This document shows positions 37,909-49,297 of a DNA stretch of 64,000 nucleotides, piece by piece. Below the pieces are notes generated by a model that saw only the letters and a program-made list of their open reading frames with translations, was not told where the DNA came from and ran no database searches. How positions within the stretch are numbered: the stretch's first letter is position 1; each line of letters begins with the position of its first letter. The stretch is from Lota lota (Eukaryota; Chordata; Actinopteri; Gadiformes; Lotidae), in the NCBI GenBank assembly GCA_026745465.1, contig JACYXH010000802.1, positions 4,927,758-4,991,757 of the forward strand. Reading direction: 5' to 3'. The position numbers were made by a program, and so were the translations under genes.

Positions 37909-38522
37909 CAGTGGTGTATAGAGTACCTGTAAATCATACTTGAGTTAAAGTACGGATATCTTAGTTGAAAGTGAATCTGGTAAAAGTTAAAGACATCCGT
38001 AAGAAAATGACTAAGTCATAAAATAGCTCAAATAAAATTTACTTACGTGCCAAAAGTATTTATCTGGGTTAAAATGTCAAAAGGATCAAAAGTAAAAACA
38101 TACATAGGTAAACAGTTGCGGTAACCATGGTCACGGGTGTTCGTCTTCGGTACTCATCCAGTAACAGCACTACTGCTATGGATGAGGAAGATGCGTTCAT
38201 ACTGCTGCCTTTGTTGTAGCTTAAAGACATCCGGTTGTGATTTTCAATTAAATATTATTTTTGATGTGCCTCAACTTGTCAGTGAGATCGGCAGTTTTTC
38301 ACATGCATACGCAACACGCTAAAAACAACAGAACTCTTTAAGGATAATCCATTAGCACGATAAGACAATTATTTTCATATTGTTTTTTGTAGTGAGTCGA
38401 CTGCAAATGTATTGGACTAAAAGTAATATGTATCTTTTTTTATGTACTGAAGTAAAAGTGAATGTCCACTCAAAGTAAAGTACAGATACTCCAAAAAGTA
38501 TTGATACTTTGCTTCGCCACTG
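37909..38522. mobile_element. Non-autonomous hAT-type MITE with perfect 8-bp target duplication
   Basis: The element is 614 bp, starting CAGTGGTGTA and ending CGCCACTG, the CAGTGG/CCACTG termini of fish hAT elements. The 8-bp sequence GCTATGGG stands immediately left (37901-37908) and is repeated exactly on the right (38523-38530), which is the target duplication length of hAT transposons. Both ends have the AAAGTA/TACTTT-rich subterminal sequence common in teleost MITEs. No transposase-like frame is present, so it would need a transposase supplied in trans. The perfect duplication argues for a not very old insertion. Confidence 0.88.
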
Positions 38523-39674
38523 GCTATGGGTGCTTGTTTGTGCATGTGTGTATGTTCTATGCGTGTGTTCACTGTGAGTGTGCACCTTTGCATGAAAATG
38601 TATTATTCCCAGTAAGTGCTTTAATTTCCTCGTGATACACACAGTTTGTAATATTTGACTTGACAACGAAGTAAAAAAAAAAAAAAAAGCCCTGAGGGGC
38701 CTCCATGGGAACCGTAGTAACAGGAAGCGACAGCACTGTAACAGGAAGTGACAGTGGGCTATCTCTTATCTGCAGCATCATTCACGTCACCGATGGGTCG
38801 CCTCGTCTCAGAAGGACATACGGCGGGTGTGTTTCCATCAAACTGAACGTGGTTAAAGCTGTGATATCTTCCTCAACAACGGTCCCCTTTCGCCCAGAAG
38901 ACTCCCCAGCTACCCATAGTTCCTGTCAGCTTCCTTCAGGTTCACAGGCAATAGTTTCATCATGAGCGATGAACGTAAGAGCAGCAGAAGCTTCTTTGAA
39001 AGGTTTTATGAATAATAAGAAAAGGAAAAAGAGAAACCATATTCTTTATGATCCATTTTCCTGGGTTCACGTCACAATATGTGCATATGGTGGGTGGAAG
39101 TGGGTGTTGGAGATGGGAGCTGAACTGGGAGAGGGAGAGAGTGGGTGGGGGAGTGGTGGTTAAGAGTTTGCAGCAGAGGGAAGTCGCTAAAATGTACATC
39201 ACAGCACACTGCGATTTGATTGAGGTTCCTGGCTGCAGTGTGGTGTCAGCCGTGGCATGTGGTGGTTTGTGTGTGTTGGAGAACGACAAAAAAAAAAGAA
39301 AAAAAAGAAACAATACAGTCGCATGGATAGCGGAGATCGCCGGAGCTGAAACGCTTGTGTGTGGATGAAAGCTGTTGCCTCAGAAATGCCAGAAACCGCA
39401 CCATCACCACCAGCTCCCCACCCCTCACACCCGCCTAAACACGACGCATCAGGTGCCTGGTGAGGATTTCAATCGCGGCGTTGCAGGGTTGAAATTAATC
39501 AAGGACACACGGAGGGCTCGTGGGGACGGTGAGGGAACGTGAACAAGATGACACGGCTTGTCATAGCCCCTGTGATGGAGGAGCCGCCAGGGTCACCCCA
39601 TACCATGATAATATCCTGCTGAGGATCGGGCCATTGTGCATGTAATGTGTGAACCACTGCATGTTGATGCATGG

Positions 39675-39678
<4 letters not shown>

Positions 39679-39730
<52 letters not shown>

Positions 39731-39734
39731 GTGT
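39679..39734. repeat. (GT)n microsatellite
   Basis: About 55 bases of GT. A (CA)n lies at 39837-39863 and a 21-base C run at 39891-39911. Confidence 0.97.
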
Positions 39735-39831
39735 TCATCATGTCGTTTCTTGGGTTAATGAATTGAATAGTGTGCATCATTAACTATACCTTTTGCCCTC
39801 TCTGCTGCATTCTCTCTCTCTCTCTCTCAGG

Positions 39832-39863
<32 letters not shown>

Positions 39864-40234
39864 TGCACACATTTCCTCGAGGAATGATTGCCCCCCCCCC
39901 CCCCCCCCCCCACACGCCCTGTGCCATTCATCTTTAAACCAATTGTTTTGTTGTGCCTGGCAGCTTAATTGTCTGTATAATGTACATGCTACATGCATGT
40001 GTAATCATTGTTTGGTTTGTTTCTGTGCAGGTGAACATGTAGGTGTCCAGCTACCTGCCATTGTGGGCTGTCTGTATGAATCCACATGTGTGGTAAGGTG
40101 GCATTGTGCGTGTGTGCTCCAACGTCGCCATGGTGGCTGAGCTGCTCTGTATTCCTGGCTCCCCTGCTGTGATGCAGGCGGGGCGATGACTCATCACCAT
40201 GCTCTCGCTCAGAGGTCACATGCAGAAGAACACA

Positions 40235-40299
<65 letters not shown>
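40235..40299 (+). repeat. 65-base G homopolymer followed by polypurine DNA
   Basis: Sixty-five consecutive G residues are followed, to about 40650, by GA-rich sequence. This is by far the longest of the G/C runs in the window. Confidence 0.9.
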
Positions 40300-40300
<1 letters not shown>

Positions 40301-41719
40301 GAGAGATCAGAGCGGGCGGAAAGGGGGGCTTAGGGTAGAGAGACTGAGAGAGTCAGGAGAGGGATGGATAAAGAGGGGGAGTAGAGAGAGAGAGATACAT
40401 AGAGGGAAAGTGAGAGAGAAAGAGTGAGAGGAGAGAATCACGACAGAGGGAGATGGAAGATAGTGAGAGGGATGGCAGAGAAAGAGAAATGGAGAGAGAG
40501 ATGGCAGAGAAAGAGATGGAGAGAGAGAGCAGCAGAGATAATTAGAGAGCAGAGAGGGAGATAGATATACAGAGTAACGTCTAGACAGGAGAGGGATGAG
40601 AGAGAGAGAGAGAGAGAGAGATGGTTAGAGAAAGGGAGAGAGATGAAGAGAGAGGACTAGAGTTAACAACAGCATAAACAGAGGCTTGAAATTGGTTCGT
40701 TGTCAAAGCTATTTCAGCAGAAAAAGATGCTAGTAAATGAAGTGAAGGGAAATACAAACATAAAATGAGGGGAATGGGCTTAAAGCAACACAACATAAAT
40801 ACACATGAACATAAACGGCACGTTTGAAGTCCGCCATGACTCCCTATGGGGTTCTTCAAACATAATGGACTCTGGGAATAAGCGGTTTACTATGCATCAC
40901 CGGCGGGACTCTTATTTCTTAAAGGTCCACCACTGGCTGGTGGATACTATATAAACATCTCAGATCATCTGTACTATCATACACAGAGGTGCTGGTTTCA
41001 GACAGACACAGATAGAAAGGTATACTTTACAGACACAACTCAACAGCGACACATACATAACAGAAAGACAGACAGACATACCATCAGGATGGACACAGGA
41101 CAAGATAGACATGACTAGAGACGGACCAACATAGTCGTTAAACAACAGAGGCACATAGCATTTCTCTCTATTGGGCTCTCTGAGAGTATCGATAACCACC
41201 TCAAAACCACATTCTTCCTTGTTTCCTGTTGATTGGGCGAGAGCAGATCGTGTCAGACATAGCTGAGACATTAAGCCAATCAACAAGCCCGAAGGCGGCT
41301 AATCAGCATTCAGAGGGCATCTGGGACTGAGCAGGCGCCACAGGTGTGCACAAGAGAACTGGCCAGGCAGTTAGTCTCGCTTGTTTGTAACAGAATATAG
41401 CGGATTCAGTTTATTAAGCGCTGCCTGCTTGCTAACATGAATAAAACAAATGGGTATGTGGGGCCTACTGCTGATGTGAGTGGATGTGAAATGTTGTAAT
41501 TAGGATGTAAGTAACATGAGATATTTTAACATAATTATGAATGATGTTTTGAATGTAGTCTGAGATTGTTTTAGTTTTTTTTTTGTCCCTGGAAGGCAGA
41601 TGATTGTCTGCTGATATTTCGGGTTGCAGAGTGATCTCTTTGATAGGTACACTATAGGAGATACTAATGCAGAGAACAATTCAACAGAAACAAGCAGGAT
41701 GTCAGAATGATGGCTTTAC

Positions 41720-41917
41720 ACATATTATTTTGGCCAATGGTATTATGGTTACATATAATTTTCTGACCAATGGCATTAGGGTTACATATCATTTAATGAC
41801 CAATGGCATTAGGGTTTCAAATCATTCTCTGACCAATGGCGTTATAAATGCATAATATTTTGTGATCAATGGCAATAGGGTTACACATTATTTTCACACC
41901 AATGGCGTTAGGGCTAA
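41720..41917 (+). repeat. 33-bp minisatellite, six copies, each with a CCAAT-type core
   Basis: The core ACCAATGGC or a close variant recurs at 41734, 41767, 41800, 41833, 41866 and 41899, exactly 33 bp apart each time. The rest of the unit (ATTAGGGTTACATAT) is conserved in most copies. The fifth copy has TCAAT in place of CCAAT. CCAAT flanked by GG resembles the NF-Y binding sequence. Confidence 0.92.
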
Positions 41918-42977
41918 CGATGGAGTAAACGACGGACACAGTCTATGGAATTTGCATTCTTGCCGCACTTCCCAGTGAACCAGGTCGTTAAGGCCTGACT
42001 AAATGCGGAGCTGATCTAGGAAGGATGAGTATTGATCCCTCCAGGATTTCATTTGCGATAGCTGGAGCTATTTATAGAACGCCTCCCAACAATGGCATCG
42101 ATAACATTTGTGATTGGAATAATTTGCATTCCAGCCAATGGTTTCTTGATCACACAAATGTGTTTTAGAGACAATGCCCTGACGAAGTGTATTTCTGTTT
42201 CATGGCGTTTTTAACGTTAGGACAAGGATAGAGAGAGCTGGCTTCTGCAGTGCGTGAGCCTTGGTTCACTGACCGGCATGGCACATAAGCTTATTTATTT
42301 TTTACTACTTGTACATGCAATTTATACTACAAAATAGATGTGATTATATATAATATGTTGTATTGTAACTAAGTTGTAACTGGTAGCATACGATTAGGTA
42401 CAAATGAGGACCGAAGTTAGGCAGCTTACCTAATTGAAATAAAATCCCAGGGATGTAATTAAAACATTTAACTTTATTTAAGAATCAAATAAGCAAAAAC
42501 AGTAAAATGATCAAACCCCAGCTGTCATCTGACATCACAGAAGATGGCCTTAGTATCACATTTCTGACTGAACATACAATTATTAAACATTATTCGTTAT
42601 TCTATTCATATCAGTAACCTGTAGGCCTACCTGTCGACAGCTTATTCCAATCAATTGCGGTGCGGGCGAGTCACTCATGTTTTGAAAAGGGCACCTCCTT
42701 GCACTGCAGTGGGTTTTCTGCTTGCATAAATACTAGTGCTTCATCGTCATCTTGTGGTAAAAAGACCAAATAGCAGCCTGAATGACTCGGGCCGACTGAG
42801 TCAGAAAAATGTGTTGCGATATTTCAAGTTTAACCAGTCGACTCATAGTGATTGGTGACGCTTGATGTGGAATTTAACAATTGAAGGATGGCGACATCTG
42901 GGTCTTGAGATGAAACACTTGATTGGACATTATCATGAATTACCACATGAAAGAGTCACCATAATATATATTATGGT

Positions 42978-43022
42978 ACACACACACGCACGCACACACA
43001 CACGCACGCACACACACACGCG

Positions 43023-43079
<57 letters not shown>
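42978..43079. repeat. (CA)n microsatellite with CG variants
   Basis: About 100 bases. The left part has CACGCA interruptions and the right part is pure CA. Confidence 0.97.
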
Positions 43080-43081
<2 letters not shown>

Positions 43082-43805
43082 TGAGATCAATTCTCCAGGT
43101 TGCCTTTGAAATGAATTCACATCCATTCTGTGTCAACGACTTCAGAGACATTTATTGGTAGACTAGATAGTAATTACTCCTGACTGCTATCTCTTTGGCC
43201 ACTGTCCTTTATAAATGATTCCAATATCAATACACCATGTGGCACAGGAGGGGAAGAGTCCATGTTATAGGCCTATCCTACTCCCATATCCACACCTACT
43301 GTGGGTACCTAACTTATATTGCTCTCAGACATGTCAATAAATATAACTCCAGTGTTTCACTGCTGTCAAATTAGGCGCCATGGCGCAATCCATTTTGGAA
43401 CCGGTTGTCTGTGTGGTCCTCTACAGACAGTTGGCAATAACGTTGTCATCAGCCGAGCAAGGTTTGTGTGTTCAGCCCTTTATCAGAGTTAAAAATCACA
43501 TTTTACATTCAACACCCCCTAGGATCTCAAAAGAACAACTCTGTGACAGTTGGTAATGTAAATGGAATTGTTTTATATATATTTTACCTTGCTTTGGATT
43601 GTTTGCTGATTTTAAACAAATACACCGCTGATATAATATTAATAACTATTTTAGGCTTACACCTCATTCTCTGTCATCGGTGTCTGATCCCCAAGTATAT
43701 TCTCAGTACTTTTGGGAGGAAGACGTTCTCTCTAAGAAGGTTAGGAAACAAGGTAATGTCAAAATAATAAAGAAAGAAAGTCATTTATTTTCTCAGATGT
43801 TGATG

Positions 43806-43883
43806 GTTAAAGTGGTTAAATGGTTAAATGATTAAATGAATGGTTAAATTGTTAAATTTTATCGATGGTTAAATGGTTAAATG
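43806..43883. repeat. GGTTAAAT-type tandem repeat
   Basis: Degenerate copies of GGTTAAAT and variants (GATTAAAT, TGTTAAAT) run through this AT-rich stretch. Confidence 0.8.
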
Positions 43884-45079
43884 AAATCGAGAGCAGATTA
43901 ATTCCTGTTCTGAAGCGACCGCAGAGGTCCACAGAAAACATACTTAATAATGAGATTTACTGAGCCAAAACCAGACAACAACTTCTAAAAATATAACTGG
44001 TTTCCTCAGGAAACCAGTAAAACCAGGCGTTTTCTAGAACTGCGTCCAACTTCTCTTTGGCTCTTTATTTTCCTGTGAAATGTGAAAATCTTCACAATGA
44101 ACTGCAGTTCTTATTTAATAAAGGGGATTTGAAACAACCTTCAAATTTCAGATACAGATGCTGATTTGAAGAATGAATGGCCTGAAGCTGAAAGCTCATG
44201 ATTTCAGTAATGCATTTATGAATGATTAATTGACAATTCAATCATGTTGTTCCAATAAAGAATTGGCTAGTGTGGATGTTTACCCAGAATGCTACAGGGT
44301 TTTCTGGCACCAGCCATCAGGCCTTTTATTTGTAATGCTTTCAAAACGTCTCAGCGAATTGGTCTCTGATTGACAAAAGTGGCTGCAAGAGACACTCACT
44401 TTGACATTTGTCTCCACCCGTTTAACATTTATCACATTTGATGGCTCTTTCAAGTCGTACTGTTGTAGTTTCTGCTTGGTTTTCAGAGGTAAAATACTAA
44501 AAAGGAAATAGTGGGGATATGACTGAAAGTAACAACAATAAACAACATATTGTTTTCGCTTCAGGTGGGTAGAACTTTCTGATGAAACTATTAACTATTA
44601 ATTGTCATATCCAAATTAAGTGTATTGTCTATAATATTTTTGACCTAACCTTTTAAAGTGTAGAAAATGCAGAAATACTTTTGAAAATACCTTCAGCATC
44701 AACCAATACGTAATCTTAATAACTCACAACATTTTCTAGTACATAATAGTCATTGTTAATATTCATGACCAAACTGCTGAACTTCAGACTGAATTTACTT
44801 ACAACTGTGCCACCAGATGTCACTAATAACACCAACAGTGTGTCCACAAATACGCTTTGAGTAGACCAACTGTAATATCTTTTATCTGTCTGCCTTCCTT
44901 ACTGTCGTTCTGTTTATTTCTGTCTTCACCTGTCAGAACAGTGTTGAGTAGCAAATTAACTGGTGCGATCTGAACATAAAGATAATAATGTCACATTCAT
45001 ATCACCTGTCAATACTGGTTTATACTGAAAGACTGCATAATAGCTTACAAACATCCACAGTCCCTGACACAACACTATA

Positions 45080-45100
45080 CACACACGGACACACACACAC

Positions 45101-45173
<73 letters not shown>
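45080..45173. repeat. (CA)n microsatellite
   Basis: About 94 bases, with two GGAC interruptions at the left. Confidence 0.97.
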
Positions 45174-45175
<2 letters not shown>

Positions 45176-48100
45176 GCTATCAAACATAGACGCATGAACA
45201 TAGAAGAAAACCTATACAGATGTAAAATACACAGAGCACCAACCATGGCGACGTCTGGCCTTCTACTGTCTCCTCCCTGGGGAGGAAAGCTATGACCCAG
45301 GTAAGCTCTGTGCCAACAGATGTCTGAAGGGTCTTTGTAGAGCTCCTGTAGATGGGATCACACCTCCACCAGACGTATTCCCACTCCCCTGTTGTGTGTT
45401 ATGTCATCATCATGTGATGGCATTACACACAATCAGTCAACATCCAAGATCCTGGTAGAATTCAGCATCAACCTGTCTTGTAAATTAATGCATCTTGTTG
45501 TGTTTTACCTTCCCTATGAATTTTACATTTTACATCGATCATAATCCCAGCTCCAAATGTGGGATGGATTATCAAGCTCCTCATCAGGCACAATAACAGG
45601 TTCAACTCTGACCCCATTAAAATTGATTTGGTTAATTGGAATTAGGGGGAATCTCTCATTAAGGGTGTATTTACAACATGAGTCTTATTTGTCTAGATGA
45701 AAAGGGGTTTTTGGTTGGAAAAAGATCACAGCAGGCATCTATTCTTGGTGTTCTTAGTCACTTCATTTGAGTGTGCGCGTATGTGTGTGTACGTGTGTGT
45801 AAGTGTGTAAGTGTGTGTGTGTGTGTATTTGTGTTATAAAAGTCTTTAACCAAATCCCTTGGGTTGAATCCCATCTGAATGTGTTTGCACTAATAGTTTC
45901 TATTAGGAAACCTGAGTTGTGCACTTTAGCACAACTAAAGTGTTTCCGTATAATCTTCTATCTATAATCAGCTGCTACTCACCGCCCATAACCCCTGGAT
46001 GTTAATTAGCAACATATATTGCTACCTACAACAGCGTTCAAGTAAATCTGACAATATATTGCAAGTTTTACCTATTTTTATTACTATGATTAGTATTCAT
46101 ACATCAAATTGCCATGCATAGTGTTATTACATATGTACATAGTTTAAGCAAACCAAAATTCCTGTATAACATTATATAATATAAATACATGTCACTGAAA
46201 GATATGCCAAAACAATTAGATCAACAACCAACAATATCGGAAGATTCTACTTGACGCTGTCCACCTACAGAAAAATAAATGAACTGTACCATTTTTGTCA
46301 CTCTTTTCTCACTTGTCCACTTTTCCAGAAGAAAAAATACCTATATTTATTTAGTAGCCATTTTACATCTTTCTTCTTCTTCAAAGCCCCACCCTTTCCT
46401 TAAATGTCACTCACCATCTCAAAATGGTGTCCATTCAATGTGTGAAGCACTAATGATTTGGCTGTTGAATCATGCTTTCAAGAGCCCTTCCAATGGTCAA
46501 GGAAGACCCCATCGTCAGATGAGGAAATATTGAGTTTGTATCCTAGTGGATTGTGATCTGTTGTTCTTTGGATAAATTGTGGCTCTCATTAACTGTTTTA
46601 TTAAGGAAGAAGTTAACTAGTCCAAGTCCTATCAGACCTCAAAGTCAATATTCACATTATTCCTTTCATTGAGTTGTCATTCACCTCATTCTGAAGAGCG
46701 TGATTCCATAGAGCTTCAATGTTCATACGTTTTGATGTAGAAAGAGTCTCTGTATCCTACAAGCACATCATTTCAATGCAAATGTGGTTCCAAAAATCAA
46801 TTCCATCGAATCAATGATAATGACATCGGTGACTTTACACGCATAACAATCCCAAAATTAATTGCTAATTATCAGAGAGGGAAATACATTAAAAAAAAGA
46901 AAAAGAGTATGACACATCATAAGCAGGCAGAAAAAAATTAAATATAAATTAAGTGCTGTTTTCTCATTATCAGGAAGTTATAATCAGGCATATCGAGCAA
47001 TTAAAGAAGATATTAATTAAAAATGTAGTAAAGCAAGTCTGTGTTTAACTTCAATTTGATTAACCTTTAAAATAATAAATAAAAAAATGTATAAAGACTA
47101 ATATTAATGCCTTTCAATTAACAATACAAGGTCCCATGTGGGAGAATGATGGTATTAGACTCTGTACATAACAAATGAAAAGCAATTTGTGTTGAAACTA
47201 TAGAGACTTGTCTTTGTCTTTATGGCCGGTTGCGTCATTAAATATTTTCTTGCATTAATTGAGCATGAGGATGGCACAGAAATGACTGAATTGAAGTAGG
47301 AAATAAACATGCATTACTGATTGATCCTGATTTCATCACTTTGAAATTTTTAAATTTGTTCAATCTTTTCACTGCATGCTGACAGAGAACGATGCTTTGA
47401 ATACATTGAAAGAAATAAACGAAAATAAAATTGTCCAAGGTCAGGGGGATTCATTCAAAAGAGGAAAACTGAAAAGAATGAAAAGTGAACTGTAATCTTT
47501 GTCTTCCTAGAATGGAGAGCTCTCTCCTCTCGCCGCGCGCCGCTCCGACGACAGCGGACCAACACCACTACGATCAGAGACAAAACGCCATGAGACGCCC
47601 TCAAGCATGAGGCAGATCCTGTCTGAATAATGCACAGATGATGACATCCTGTTGAAATACTGCACTCCACCACACTCCAGTGTCTTACATGAACCTAGGG
47701 GTTTGGCTAGCCCAGCTCAGCACACCTTAAGCACTGCATATCACCGCCTACCCATGCAGGTGGTATTTTGGCTGCACCTGCTTATTGCAAATATATTGGC
47801 CTGGTGGGGGTGGAATGGGGTTGGTAGGGTTGCGGTGCTGACAACAGCCCAGATATCAAACAAATAGACAGATAAACGAACAAACAGAGCGATTATCAAA
47901 CCAAAATCCTGCATTGCTGCAGAATTGGCTAAAACGGCACTGGTGTCCATAGCAACCATCCGGATAGCAATTGACATAACAATACTGAATGGATCAAGGC
48001 CACAAGAGGTGTCTTGTGAAAAGACACATGCCATTGAAATACCATCTGAACACACAGTCTCAAAGTGTATTGATTCAGGCTACTAATTAACCCTGACACC

Positions 48101-48338
48101 ACTGTTAATATGTAATGATGACGTCACCATTGCCCCATGACTACAAAAGTAAGATTAAGAAAGTTATTCATCCCAACGTTTCTCCCGCGGGAATTGCCCT
48201 GATGATCGGAATACATTGTCTTTCCCCACTTCCAGAAATCCAACCCATACAGATACGGCCAACTCATTACAGACAGTGACCACACACAGAACATGGCAAA
48301 GAAATACGGAAAATAACAGAATATTGGACAAAACCACC

Positions 48339-48347
<9 letters not shown>

Positions 48348-48407
<60 letters not shown>

Positions 48408-48412
48408 ACACA
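48348..48412. repeat. (CA)n microsatellite just past the GABA-A stop codon
   Basis: About 65 bases, starting roughly 70 bp downstream of the stop on the minus strand, so it probably lies in the 3' UTR as (TG)n. It is preceded by CCCA units. Confidence 0.95.
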
Positions 48413-48483
48413 GTCTATCTCCCTACATATTGCAGCACACTCCCCTTGCCGACCCAAACCCGACCCGCAGCGCGAGCGTCCCA

Positions 48484-48861
48484 CTAGAAGTACAGGTAGT
48501 ACGTCCAGTAGAGCAGGTTGACCATGACGAAGGACAGGGGGAAGGTGACACGGGAGTAGTTGTCTATGTAGTGGGGGTTCTCCACGTGGCAGCAGTTCAC
48601 GGCACGTTTGAACACCTTGCGCAGGACGGCCAGGACGGTGAAGCACCAGTGGCGGGCCTCCTCGGGCGGGGCCTCCAGTCTGGGCTCGCTCCCCGAGGGG
48701 CTGGATGGGCTCAGGGCGATCTCCACAGGGTTGGAGTTAGCGGCGGCGTTGGTGGCGGCGGCGGCGGCCTCCTTGCGTCTCTTGGCCCGGTTGGAGTTGC
48801 TGGCAATGGTATTGATGATGCCGTTCATTTCGTCGTCAAAGTCGTGCATGTGGTGGCCATA
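48484..48861 (-). CDS. gabrp: GABA-A subunit last exon (cytoplasmic loop, M4, stop)
   Basis: This terminal exon is 378 bp including a TAG stop at 48486-48484. The acceptor CTTCCCGCAG lies before 48861. It encodes the M3-M4 intracellular loop with a basic patch (RAKRRK), an alanine-rich run from GCC/GCG codons and a Ser/Pro segment. An amphipathic pre-M4 helix follows ([13 protein letters not shown]), then M4, ending [11 protein letters not shown]; human pi ends in a similar aromatic-rich YF tail. The loop differs from mammalian pi, as is usual for this fast-evolving part. GC content is much higher than in the surrounding introns. Confidence 0.95.
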   Translation of the reverse strand, partial: YGHHMHDFDDEMNGIINTIASNSNRAKRRKEAAAAATNAAANSNPVEIALSPSSPSGSEPRLEAPPEEARHWCFTVLAVLRKVFKRAVNCCHVENPHYIDNYSRVTFPLSFVMVNLLYWTYYLYF

Positions 48862-49261
48862 CTGCGGGAAGGGGAACAGTTCAGACATAGAAACCTAAAG
48901 CGATAGAAACCTCTGGAAGAGCACGCTAGCGGGCTAGCCTTGGGACTTGACTTCAACCTGCAGTATCTATGTTTTCCCATTAGCAACCTTCAGTGGCTTG
49001 AGTTGTAGCTACAGTTAGAGCTATTTCTTGTTCCCATGGTCGGGGGGGGGGGGGGACAGAAACATTTCCAGGATGGATTGACTCCTGGATGGGTACGTTT
49101 TATTCTTGAAAAACTTCAACAAATCAAGAATAAAAGAAAAAAATAATATCTGCAGTAGAAAGGTTACACGGTGCAGGTGTAAAACACTCACTGAAAGTGC
49201 ATTAAGGCTAATAAGAAATTAGTAAATAAATAAATAACAATTATTAATAAGGCGGTGGTGG

Positions 49262-49297
<36 letters not shown>

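Larger units (their letters stand above)
30001..40000. other. Intergenic region, repeats and a MITE
   Basis: No gene was recognised. Contents are GAGCGA-type low complexity at 31930-32040, a TCA run near 33340-33370, a strong hairpin at 33763-33836, GT arrays at 34893-34976 and 35127-35265, and AC-rich degenerate sequence at 36069-36390. There is also an L2-type LINE tail at 36640-37002, a purine-rich stretch at 37080-37255, a full hAT MITE at 37909-38522 and (GT)n at 39679-39734. Moderately GC-rich unique segments at 30.4-30.55, 31.1-31.5 and 32.2-32.4 kb show no convincing coding structure. Confidence 0.7.
40001..48483. other. Intergenic region and 3' flank of the GABA-A subunit gene
   Basis: No gene was recognised. 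It begins with a 65-base G run and a polypurine block to about 40.65 kb. It also contains the 33-bp CCAAT minisatellite at 41720-41917, (CA)n at 42978-43079, GGTTAAAT repeats at 43806-43883, (CA)n at 45080-45173 and (CA)n at 48348-48412. The AT-rich, repeat-poor parts (44.0-44.9 kb and 46.0-47.4 kb) could hold conserved noncoding elements. A polyadenylation signal for the minus-strand gene could not be chosen with confidence. Confidence 0.65.

Noticed and set aside
41667-41855. Small frame with an 11-residue repeat
   Set aside because: It follows from the 33-bp minisatellite period being divisible by three; there is no other coding evidence.
48430-48906. Plus-strand frames of 96-158 residues across the last GABA-A exon
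   Set aside because: They are antisense shadows of a GC-rich coding exon and have no similarity of their own.
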